Shown: positions 39,301 to 51,300 of the stretch, one piece after another
How positions within the stretch are numbered: position 1 is the first letter of the stretch
How the letters are laid out: each line of letters starts with the position of its first letter
Origin: Diphasiastrum complanatum
Lineage: Eukaryota > Streptophyta > Lycopodiopsida > Lycopodiales > Lycopodiaceae
Length of the DNA: 64,000 nucleotides
Assembly: GCA_029204225.1 (NCBI GenBank)
Contig: CM055094.1
Coordinates: 62,882,442 to 62,946,441, forward strand
Direction of reading: 5' to 3'
Program-made: the position numbers and the translations under genes
Notes under the pieces: generated by a model
The model's database searches: none
What the model saw: only the letters and a program-made list of their open reading frames with translations
Told to the model about the DNA's origin: nothing

Positions 39301-42300
39301 AACACAGAGAGAGGTTTCCCAAAAGTGGAGCAAGGAGAGCCACTGGCATCCTAGATCTTGTCCACAATCATCTATGTGGACCAATGCAGACTAGATCTCT
39401 TAGTGGCTGCTATTACTTTATTACCTTTATTGATGATTATAGCTGATGCAGAAGATCCAATGAAAAACGATAAGTTTGAAGCTGAAACCCCTAAGAGAGT
39501 ACCTAAATGGTACTTATCAGTCACAAGTGATGCTAAGAAGGGAAATTGTCATGCCCATGACTGGTCTCGGGTAGCGTGTCCACGCTAGGGACCAGTAGAC
39601 CAACAACCCGTAAGTTAATTGTGACTATAAGAGAATTGGGGCCCTTATGTGTATATGGTCATAATTAATGGTTGTAGGCCTAAACACTTGATGGTGGATT
39701 TGTATGGGGCTATCAGTGAGTCATTGGGGAACTGGATGATGTGGCCCAGTTAGGCTGCAGAGGTGTCCAGTGAGGTGTCACAATGCACTACTAGTGGTGC
39801 ATGGGCCTTGGAGGGTATAAGTCTACCTATTGGGCTCTCACTAGTGTATGCTTGATAGCATGACCGGTGGCAGGAAGCTGCTGGTGTGATGCCTCATTCC
39901 TCTATGAGTGATTGGTCCATAGCTTGGGGGCTAGATCCGTTCGATCTAGGTTTGGTTGGGTTGGTTTGTCCACCATCAGGTTCCCTTGTGTTGCTTGTGA
40001 TTGGCATACTTAGAATAGGATCCTTGGATTGAGGACTTTATAGAGATACTCCCGAATCTAGCGAACAGGGAGAGCTTAGAAGGTCAAGCAGAAATTGGAA
40101 ACCTCCTGCAAAGTTAGAAATGAATCTAGCCCTAATGGGTTCCGTGCTAAAGGCTCAAGAACCAAAAACCTTTCATGAAGCAAAGGTGCACAAGGAGTGG
40201 CGCACAGCAATGGAAACAGAAATGGAGGCCATATCAAAAAATAGGACGTGGAACTTGGTTGAGCTACCTGATGGTAAGACGCCTATCACTTGCAAATGGA
40301 TTTATAAGATCAAATATGGAGCAGATGGGCAACTCAACAAGTACAAAGCACGGTTGGTTGATTTGAGCAGCAGGAAGGCATTGATTTTGAGGAAACCTTC
40401 GCACCCGTAGCTAAGATGGTAGCTATACGTTCTATCATTGCTATTTCTACTTTCCATGGGAAGTTAAATCTGCTTTTCTTAATGGAGTGTTGGATGAAGA
40501 GGTGTATTTAGTACAACCTCAAGGATTTGTTGAGCCAGGGAGAGAGCATCTTGTTTGTAAGCTCAACAAAGCTATCTATGGATTGAAGCAAGCACCACAG
40601 GCGTGGTACTCTTGCATTGATGAACACTTCAAGCAAAGGGGAAAGGTAAAGAGTAAGGCTGATCCTAATCTTTACATTCTAAAGCAAGATTCAGATATAG
40701 TGTTCATTGTTTTGTACGTGGATGATTTGATTATTACAGGAAGTAATGAAAGCTTAATTGATGAAATCAAATCAGATCTTTCCAATGCTTTTCACATGAG
40801 CTATCTAGGATTGATGCACTATTGTCTTGGCATTGAAGTATGGCAAAAGGAAGAGGTTGTCTTTCTTACACAAAGCAAGTACGCACGAGATTTGCTTTAT
40901 AAGTTCAATATGCAAGATTGTAAGCCTTTGAGTACACCGATGGATGTCAACATGAAGCTTACTGCATATGATGAATCTGAGAAAGTAGATGCTTACTTGT
41001 ACAGGCAGCTGGTGGGTAGTTTGATCTATTTGACACACACACGACCTGATATTTCTTATCTTGTTGGTGTTGTTAGTCAATTTATGCAAAATCCTAGTCA
41101 AGCACACTGGAAGTCTGCTAAACGTATTCTCAGGTACATTCGAGGGACGTTGAATTTTGGTTTGAAGTATGATCAGCCTGAAGCGCCAATGTTGGTAGGT
41201 TACACAGATGCTGATTGGGCAGGTAATATTGATGATAGAAGATCTACCAGTGGTCATACATTCAGTTATGGTACAGCTGCAGTTTCATGGAGCAGCAAAA
41301 AGCAACCTACATTAGCCTTATCTTCGACAGAAGCTGAATATCGTGCACTCAGCAATGCTACACAGGAAGCAGTATGGCTACGAAGATTGCTTGTTGATTT
41401 AGGTCAATCACAGGTGGATGCGACTACTATTTCTTGCGACAACCAAAGCTGCATTCACCTTGCCAAAAATCCAATTCTACATGCTCGAACCGAGCACATC
41501 GAAATACATTATTTCTTTGGTCGAGAGAAAATACTTGATGAAACCATTGATCTTGTTTTTTGTAAATCTGAAGATCAAATGGTAGATATTTTTACTAAGC
41601 CATTAGGTAGATGTAAATTTGAAAAGTTTCGTACTTTATTAGGAATAGAAGAATGTAATTTTATCATTGAGGGAGAGTGTTAGAAACCAATGATAAACTT
41701 GTTACTGTTTACGTTTTACTGTTGACATTTGTTACCAGCTGTAAGTAGCTGTAGGCTAGTCTATAGTCAACTACTAGTTTTCTCTCTCACTATATTCAGA
41801 GATTATTGTACTCTCTTTCTGTTAGTGTGTGATACAGTGATTGTGTGCTCTTCCTCCTTATGGTGATTGCTTATGATGAATGATTGATAGTGCTTATCAG
41901 ATCATTGACATAAACATGGTCTTGCATGCAAGCAAACCTTTTATGTAGCATACATGCAATGAGATATCGAATGTATTTGCCTAGCTTGACCTTTACATAG
42001 GAAGCCATGCTTGGGGTTGCCCAAACCCAAACTTCCAACTTCCAACTTTTTTCAAACCATAGTAATGCATGCTAATCCCTAGCTCAATGGCCATAGCGAT
42101 GCCAAAGCCTCGTAACAATTAGCTTTAGCTTCATCCATCTTGTCAATGTTTCATTGAACCAGGGTTGGTTCAAATCAAGAGATAAAAATTAGAGTAAAAA
42201 CAGTATTCAGATTCTTTTCTTTTGAGAATCTGATTTGTTTCAAATATATTCTTCACTGAGTCAATGGGAAAACCTCTCCTTTATCTGATCCAAGCTTATA

Positions 42301-45300
42301 TAAGACTCTAATCGAATCCAAATACAACCTTCACTAAATAAATGCACAAGTGGCATAACTCTCCTATATCCAATTCATGTGAATTATGCTAGTGTCTGTC
42401 AACGGGCCAAATTAGAGCTAGGTGTATACGTGTGACGGTTGACATGTCTTACTATCAAGTATCTACAATTTTGAAGAGTTCTTCAATCTTAATTTTGAAG
42501 GTATAACATTAAGCACTGAAGCCACTTATTTGCTTCAGGTTTGACGACCAAGTGTGTTGCTATCACTAAGCAAGTACCTAACATTGTGTTTACCCAAACG
42601 ATTTCAAAGAGCTCTTCAAACTTCAATCTTTGTAACTAAAATTAATAGCCTTTAGCATTGAAGCCATTCAGCACTTGGCATATGTAATTCAACAATCAAC
42701 CATCAGTAGACAAGACCCGACTGATTATAGTCAACACTATATGGAACTGTAATTGCACCCTAAACCCTAAGTTACCACTTGTGTTTCCTATAATAGATGG
42801 CTAAAAGCAAAACCAACAAAAAAAAAATCCTAAAAGAGGTGAATTGCTCCTAGAAGGTGGCAAACATTTTATGGCTACTCAATTACCTTTTAGCAATAAC
42901 TTACTATTAAAAGGGACCTCAAAAAATAGGTATTAGACTATCAAGAAAAGCTCTGAGCCTTCCTAATAGGTACGAACAATCTCAACCTTATAATACAACC
43001 TCTTGCGAAGAAGACAAAGCAATTAAACTTCAACTTGAAGTTCATGCAATCTTTTCATACACCACTAAAAACTGCTTCAGACTGACATACACCACTCGAT
43101 CTCTCTAAATGAAATTAGTAAGTTGGAGTGCTCCAAAAATCAATTGCTAAACAAAGCGGTACTCAACCAATGAAATACCTTGAAATCAAGTGAAATGACA
43201 TCCTGCACTAGTGTTCAAAGACACTCTTTGCATGAAGCAACTTCTTTCATTTCTATGCTTTCACAAGCTACAAGCTTGCATACCAAAGCCATTATGCAAC
43301 TCCAACATGCATGCAATAGGCATGGTTCTTGCTCTATTCAACAAATTTCAAATATTTATCGATTAGATCCATGCATCAAAGATCTCAAATTAAACAATTG
43401 ATCCCGTTGGATCCTAGCTTAAAGTTTAAACCAACGAAATTATTGCATGCAACTAAAATTCGCCAAGCCCGACTAATCCTACACACAAGGGCGGGGAAAT
43501 GGCTCTAATACCAACTCAAACAACCCAAAAGTCAAGATCCAATTCTTACCTGGTTGGTGTGCTTTTCTATTCTTGTGTGTCGTCTCCATGATCCATCATG
43601 CAAGCTCAAGATCTCCAAAGTGGTTGCCAGCAAACTCTCCACCTATCTATAAGCTCTCCATCCAAGAAGTACCCTTTGAGCACCAAACCTCCTTCTCTAA
43701 GACCGATCCCATGCCAACAGTAGTTGTGTCCCATACCACAAGTGTTACGAGACCGTAACAGTACGAACCCAACAGTACATCTGGGTGCAGCTAACCACCA
43801 GAGGGCAGAGGACAGTGTGAGTCAGAGGCATGCATGCATACCATGCAATTGGTATGAGGGCCAGTAATGCCCATGTGGACACATGCAGACGCATGCATGA
43901 CAGTCAAGGGCCATGCAGTCCTTCAATGATGGACTGGGACAGCAATAATCTAGAGCATGCAGCATGAACAGTGAGTGTCAATAGCAACTACCACCTACCA
44001 CTCCCATGCACACTCACACTGGGCTAGGAGGGGCATTCTATAAGAGAGTGCATTGGCTGGGTGGATCAGACTAGCTTTGCCTTCGACGTGGTGATGTTGT
44101 TCCTAATGCTGGTATCAAAGCAGGCGATTTGGGCAATCAGTGAGAGGACGATTGGCGCACTTCGGCTAGCTTTCCATAGCGCTGGGGCAACTCATAACTT
44201 CATCAATTACACCCTAGTCAAGGAGCTACAACTCCCAGAAACACCTTGTCAGCATAGGTGTTACGTCCATGTCCAGTATGTGGGATTCGGAATAATTCCT
44301 GACATGAATAGCTGGTTACTCCAATGTATAAGGTTACTAGTTATGCCTCGTCATTCCGGGCTTGGCCAGTAATGTAATTAATAATCTTATGAGGGCCCAT
44401 ACCTATATTTGGACATAGGAGCAGTTGCATGATGTTTGACTACTATAATGCAAGAATAGGAGGTCAATAGCTTATATTTGGGCTGCATGGGATCCTAAGA
44501 GGAATATTCTCTCCTCAATGGAAATTATATATACTATGGAAACCGTCCATCTCCCTATTGGATTTTCTGATCCTCGAAGCCAAGATCCCCTCCTCACTTG
44601 CATTCATTCACCATGGCATGGGGGTGAAGTGGTTAGTGTTGGAATATCAATCCACACTCTAGAGAGAACTATCAAACAGGGCGGATAGCTCAGTGGTAGA
44701 GCATCCCATCCGGTATGAGGGAGGTCCTGGGTTCGAATCCTAGTCTGTCCATCCATATTATGATTTATGGATTTCTAACATGGTATCAGAGCCAAGTTAG
44801 ACCTGACAGTTCATGGTGTCAAAGCCATGGTTAGGTGGCCCACGTTGTGGGGCAGGTGACAGCTAGGACCCCAACCAAGTGTGGCTTGAGGGGGGATGTT
44901 GGAATATCAATCCACACTCTAGAGAGAACTATCAAACAGGGCGGATAGCTCGGTGGTAGAGCATCCCATCCGATATGAGGGAGGTCCTAGGTTCAAATCC
45001 TAGTCTGTCCATCCATATTATGATTTATGGATTTCTAACAGTTAGGGTATTGACTAGCCATTTCTTGTTGGTTGGGTGGCTTTGCTCCACAGGTGTCCTT
45101 TTGGTTGCATGCAATAGGATCTCGTCGGATCTTCACTTGGTGATCCTTTACAGTGGTATCAGAGCAAGGCTTTGCATCAATCAGAACGCGGAATTGCTTT
45201 TTACTTTCAATTCCTGAAGTATATGTGTTAGCAAGTGAGAATACAATTGGGAATTTAGAAAACTGCCTCTGGGAATTGGGATTCCTTTTCCCCAATGTTT

Positions 45301-48300
45301 AATTAGAATTTCGAGAAATCGAAGATTCTAAGGGAAAAGTATTGGCAGTCAGACAATCCATTTATGGAACCATCTCTGTTTTGCAATTGGATTTGGATCA
45401 AATCCCAGGATTTTGCAAATGGAATCAGACGGAATGTGTTCCATATAGGAATCTAGTAATTTGGATTCTTTTTGAGGCATTATAGAGTGTTTCTTCATAA
45501 TGATTGAGACAACCAAGAGAACTTCTAACCTATAAATGAGTTCTTTTTACCGATTCTGTAATGGATATCATATATCTATGACAGTATTGTTTTCGGTTAT
45601 TAAGATTCTTAATGTTCCTTTTGGTTCAATGAGGCATTTCAAACAGAAAATGGACGATCCTTTTCGTTCACTAGGTGTTATGCGGATTGGTATTCTTTGT
45701 GTAACGCTTAAGGGGCATGAGTGAATTCAATGGCTAGAAATATCTCCTGGAATTGGTTGTGATTCTGATCCTATATTTGGGTATAGGATAGCCAAATAAT
45801 CTTTTTGACTTTTTGGAAAACAGATCTAGAAAAAAGAGAATTCTTGGAGGGAAAGCTGGTGGTATGGGACATCAGTGATTCCAAAGGGAATTTCTTGTAC
45901 TAGAGTGATCTGTAGACCGATGGTTAGTGATTACTGTAATGGTAATACTAACAGAGAACTCCACTGGTTTTTTGTTCAGGGTATTTTGGGAAATTATGAG
46001 ATATAGATCCGGATCCCAAATGGTATCTCATTATTTACAAAATCTGGCGGCCCTTAAATCTATTTCTCTTTTATTTTAAACCTCTACTTTTTAGAGATTT
46101 ATTATATACTAGACAATTGGATTGAGATTCATATAATTCCTTCCAGTGTAGAACTATGTTCTGAAGGACTGATTATAGTTATATGAAATTATACTTCCAT
46201 ATAAACGTAGTGGATATAGCTCAGGATAAAGAGGAATGACCGAATTCGTGGAATTTAGACTTCCTAGACCCAAATGATTATCTCTATTTGATAGTTGATT
46301 ATTGAGATGTAATATTTCTATCACTCGGGATAAGATATTTTATGGTTTTGGAGAAAGTCCGGTTTGTAATAGTATTGGATACTCATTACTGACTTTTTTG
46401 GATCTTTGATATCTTATATGTTGTCTCCTGAGAACTTTTTAATGGAGATTATGGAATTTCTTTTAAAAGGGGGAGAGGAAAAGGTAGGAATAAGACTTTC
46501 ATGGGATCAGCCAGTTGCATAGATTTCTTTTGAGGAATCCAGTTTGTGTGTAAAGGTTGAACTATCCAGTTGAAATAGAGGAACTCTATCGGAGTTTTGG
46601 GGGTAATGAGCTATGAGATATTCATAAATATGGATAGTAGTGGTGAAGATTAAATTTACGTTCCGCTGATCGGGGTTTGCCAAGTACCATTCTGTTATGG
46701 ATTGGATGAGGTAGGAATAAAGCTTTAATCTTAACCTTATGTCCAACGATGTTTCTATAAGTCAACCTAAATTTGGTTTGAATACTAAGATCTGATGTAG
46801 CTTGATTGGGTGGAGGAATTTTGTTAGTAAAAGTATGATGGTTGGAAAACTTGTGATGTGGAATTATTCACTTCAGACATTTCCCGGATATGTTATTTAC
46901 TCATAAGAATAAAAATCTTTTGTAGCTGAGTTGCAAAATTCTCAGTGAGTTATGTGAATAAGATATGCGGATTTTGGAGGAATCTGCCAGATAAGAATGT
47001 GTTTATGTACTGGGTCATAATATGATTTTTCTCATATGTGCACGATTAATCTTGTATGGATCTACTATGTATTCCTAATTACTAGGGTTATTTGGTGCAC
47101 TTAAACTAGTCGGTGAACATAGACATATGAACAAGTAATGTTCAAAACAATTACTTGCAAGTTAATGACTCTTCCTGTGAAAGGGTAATACATTAACTTA
47201 GTCTTGGTTTAAAAGAAGATCTAAATGTGGTGTTGTTTTGGAATAAGTTCCGGGATGAACGAATTCGGCACCTAAGCATTTGAGATTTCTGAATTATTAG
47301 CAATTGACTTGAGTAATTGAAGGACTCGCGTAACTCATTACAGAACAAACAACTCGTCTACCCGAGGTATAGGGTACTTATTCTTATTGTGACTTTATTT
47401 AATGGTTTGTAGTCTACGCATAAACGCATATACCCTTCTTTCTTTTTAACTAAAAGGACAGGGGCTTCCCAAGGGGAACTGCTTGGTTGTATTTGTCATT
47501 TGTTTAAATATTCTGTTAGTTGTTTTGTTATTTCCGTATCTTCAGACCAACTAACCCGATAGGGTGGCTTAGCTATGGGTGCTCTACCAGGTACTAAATT
47601 AATAGCATGATCTATTGTTCTACTGGGTGGCAAACCACTAGGTAAATCATCAGGAAAAACATCAACATACTTAATAGAACATCTATCTCCATAAGCTGAA
47701 CAAGCTCTGAACTGCACACCAAGGGCCTGTTGGGAACTCCATGCTCCCCATGCAGATGAACTTCCTGACCGTTTCGCTGAAAGCTGAGAGTATTGTCCTG
47801 ATATGATAATTTTGTTGGAGAGTGGGGCCCAAACTATAGAGCCCTAACACTAGGTCAGTACGGTCCAGATGCATGATTTGAAAATTCAGGTTATCATGAT
47901 AACCCTGAATCTCCAGACCTAAATTATTGACCATGGTTTCCCACACACGCTTATTCTATGTACCTATTGTAAAGGATCGCCGAGTGAAGATCCGACTAGA
48001 TCCTGTTGCATGCAACCAAAAGGACACCTATGGAGCAAAACCACCCAACCAACAGGAAATGGCTAGTCAATACCCTAACCACTTCACGCCCATGCCATGG
48101 TGAATGAATGCAAGAGAGGAGGGGATCTTGGCTTCAAAGATCAGGAAATCCAATAGGGAGATGGACGAGTTTCCATAGTATATATAATCTCCATTGAGGA
48201 GAGAATATTCCTCTTAGGAACCCATGCAACCCAAATATAAGCTATTGACCTCCTATTCTTGCATTATAGTAGTCAAACACCATGCAAGTGCTCCTATGTC

Positions 48301-51300
48301 CAAATATAGGTCTGGGCCCTCGTAAGATTATTAATTACATTATTGGCCAAGCCCGGAATGACGAGGCATAACTAATAACCTTATACATTGGAGTAATCGG
48401 CTATCCATGTCAGGAATTATTCCGAATCCCACATACTAGACATGGACGTAACATTCTTCCCCTCTTAAACAAGTTTTGTCCTCAGAACGAACAACTAGGG
48501 AAGATCCACTTTTGTATGCTTTTAACTCTTGCCCACGAATCATTATCCTCAATCTGACCAACCAACCTAATTAAGCACTTAGAGATAGAACGATTTTTTC
48601 AATTGTTTATCTCTGGTTGAGTACTCTTTCAGGTTCCAAAGGTACATTGAGTGATAAGTCCTCCAAATGGATAAAATCTTCAATACATCCAACTGTCATC
48701 ATCATATAAACTAAGTTTACATGATACACTGGATGAGCAGTCGACCAATCCTGAAGATCAAATTCAAAAGCTAAAAAACCAATCCTTTAACTTTCACATT
48801 TACCCAGAAAATCATTATCCTTAGTTTGACTTCAATAATCAAATAAGTACTTAGAGATGGAACAATTCTCCAATTATCTATCTCTGCATTGAAGTACTAT
48901 ATCGCCTTTAGAAGTTCACTAAGTGATAAATTTTCCTATAGGGTCTAATTCTCTCCAAACCAGTAACGTCACCTTCATGTAACCTCAATTTACATGGACC
49001 ATTGGGTGAAATGTCACCATCAATGTTCAAAAGTTAAAGAAACAAACAATTATAGTCCAAGACTATCCACAATTTCTTGTAGACTTGTCATAAATGCTTC
49101 TTGGTACATACACTTAGAATTTAAAAAAAAACTAAGGTATAACAATTCATCCTATTAGAATCTCTAGGAGATCCATCAAGATAAAATTGACTTTTAACTC
49201 AATCATGAGTACTCTGAATACTCTCGAGTTAAGTGCTCTATTCCTACCATCCCATGCAAGAAAATAGCAATCATTCAATCTTGATAGAGTTAGATGTCTC
49301 CTAATTAACCGGAGATCTAGGCTAAAAATTGTACACAAGCATTCATTGACTACAATCTGTAGTAGAACTTCATCCACTAAGCAATTTTCTCATAGGTAAA
49401 CAAATTACCTTTGTGAAAATGCTTGTGAGATCCACACAATCTCAAGTATGCACAGCTGACTGATCTAGATTCTTGACTCATTCGATAGATCGAAAATTAC
49501 TCATACAATCATATTTCCTTATAATTTTCAATTGATTATTAAGTATCAATTTATGATTCGTTACTCATAAATATTTAGAATCTTATGATTCGTCAATCAT
49601 AATTTACAGGATTCCAAAACCATACTTAATCATTGAAGGATACTGGAGTATATGTACTAATATTACTCAGGAAATATAAGAATTATTCTAAAATCTTTTC
49701 CCCCGAGGAAAAAATTACTGGATTCCAAGAATATTCTTCCAACCAAATTCTTAACAAGATTATGAGTTATCCAAACTCTACGATCAATCAGATAATAAAA
49801 GACAGAAGGTATACCAAAACCATTAAGACCCATCTTTAACAACATAAACTTTATACGATCACCTAGAACAACTTCTAGAGATTCCAAAGTTCTGCTGAAT
49901 TCCAACGAAATTCAGTGGTTATCCTTGATATTAGTTAAACTTTGTCATCCAATATGAGCTCACTGGAATACAGTCAATAACTTAGAGTCTATTTCCCATT
50001 CGAGAAATATTCTATACCAAGAATTTCCTATATTCTATGCACGCAACTTTTATCGATGAATCTTGATGACTCACAAATCATGTGTCTTATAAGCAACATA
50101 GATCAAAATAAACTATTTTTGGTGAATTCTCTTCACATTGCTTATTCAACCAATTAACTTTTAAAGTAATACGCATTTTTCCATAATTTGGAAGACGGTC
50201 CAAAACAAAGATGTACAGACTTCTGAACCAGTTCCTAGGCCTGGGGAAGATTCATCCAAGTATACAACAGTTTTTGTTGAGGATGAAGAATCCAAGCATA
50301 CGCCAGCTTGCATTGAGGATTCTGAGTCTATAGATCCCAAGCATACCAGTGAGGTTGGGAGATCCAATTCTCGAGGATTCAAATGGAAACAATATTCCAT
50401 TCAGGATGAGTATCTACTTTACAAAAAAAGAATGTGTTCCTGACTTAGAGGATTTTAGGCGCCAAATATTATATGAATGTCATGACAGCCCTAGTGCAGG
50501 ACACCCAAGAATTTAGAAGACCTATGAGCTTCTTTGTAGGCAATTCTTTTGGCCCAATGTGAAAAGGGACGTCCAAGAGTTGTTAGGAATTAATGCATTA
50601 ATTAATTCATTGTAGAGGCCAGCCTGCGAGCTAGTTCAAAGGCCTATTTCTATTTTTAGTATCCATTTTGGTAGAATAGTATAGAATATTATCTTATGAA
50701 CAAGTTAGCATAGATTGCTATTTTTGAGACACCGTAATTAGCATAAGTGCTTTTACCAAATAGTATAGTAGGCAAATAGCTTTTACTTTAAAGCAAGGCC
50801 AGTCTCTATAAGAGCAGATGGGCGTCCTCCTTCAATCAATTCAGTTCATTGTTCATGAAGCATAGCTTCTTGCAATCTTTCTCCTTCCTCAATAAAGTTT
50901 TCTTCTTCCACTTGAGTTTGGTGTTATTGTATGAGTACTAATAAGATTAGTCTACTCCAAGTTTGAGAATCACTTAGATTCTATCATGGTATCAGAGCTG
51001 GGTTCCTAAGATCGGGATCTACGGAAGAAGTTATAGCTGCAGGTTACAGCTGGGGCAGGCAGCATCTGAGGGCGGCAGATCTGGTGCAGGTCACATAGCT
51101 GCAGGTTACAGCTGGTGCAAACATCATCTGGGAGCGGCAGGTACCTGAGCAGGAGTTCCTGAGGGAGGCAGTACCTGAACAGGTGTTCCTGAGGGCGACA
51201 GTACCTGAGCAGGTGTTTCTGAGGGCAGCAGCAACTGGGAGCGGCAGTACCTGAGGCAGCAGAGACCAGGCTGGTGCTAACCAGACAGGTCTGATCTGAG

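Larger units (their letters stand above)
37631..41910 (+). mobile_element. Copia-C, 5'-truncated copia element
   Basis: Gag, protease, integrase start, RT and RNase H in copia order, with the 3' LTR at 41678-41910. The 5' LTR is missing and the integrase core is deleted near 39444. A solo LTR of another family is inserted at 39547-40090. Its LTR family is the same as Copia-E at 58688. Confidence 0.88.
44637..45040 (+). mobile_element. TRIM-2, miniature LTR element with tRNA-like LTRs, 404 bp
   Basis: Two 144-bp LTRs (44637-44780, 44897-45040), TGTTGGAATATC..GATTTCTAACA, differ at only four positions. The exact target duplication GTTAG flanks them (44632-44636, 45041-45045). The 116-bp interior has the primer binding site TGGTATCAGAGCC (44781-44793) and a purine tract TTGAGGGGGGA before the right LTR; no coding sequence. 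Half of each LTR is a tRNA-like module with RNA polymerase III promoter boxes. It is inserted in the LTR of LARD-1. Confidence 0.93.
44259..50160 (+). mobile_element. LARD-1, non-coding LTR element, partly inverted
   Basis: The 5' LTR, TGTTACGTCC..CTTTACA, occupies 44259-45152 (485 bp net, split by TRIM-2). The primer binding site TGGTATCAGAGC follows at 45154-45165. The 3' LTR (486 bp, 47968-48453) is on the minus strand with a purine tract AAGAGGGGAAGAA before it. The same target duplication ATAGG stands before the 5' LTR (44254-44258, plus) and after the 3' LTR (47967-47963, minus). The two LTRs thus belong to one insertion, of which about 47345-50160 was later inverted. Internal parts (45153-47344, 48454-50160) encode no recognisable protein, as in large retrotransposon derivatives. 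Confidence 0.8.

Noticed and set aside
36361-40090. One element bounded by the LTRs at 36361 and 39547
   Set aside because: The second LTR has its own perfect TSD inside a copia frame, and the sequence between them is copia gag-protease without PBS after the first LTR.
42040-42150. LINE RNase H remnant on the minus strand
   Set aside because: Only about 30 residues in two frames look suggestive; no RT or other LINE part is nearby.
44679-45011. Two genuine tRNA genes
   Set aside because: Both lie in LTRs at identical offsets, the anticodon stem has extra bases and no T-run terminator follows; a tRNA-derived LTR module fits better.
47345-48453. An independent minus-strand gypsy plus a solo LTR
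   Set aside because: The LTR is preceded by a purine tract and its flank equals the TSD of the plus-strand LTR at 44259, which fits inversion of one nested element better.
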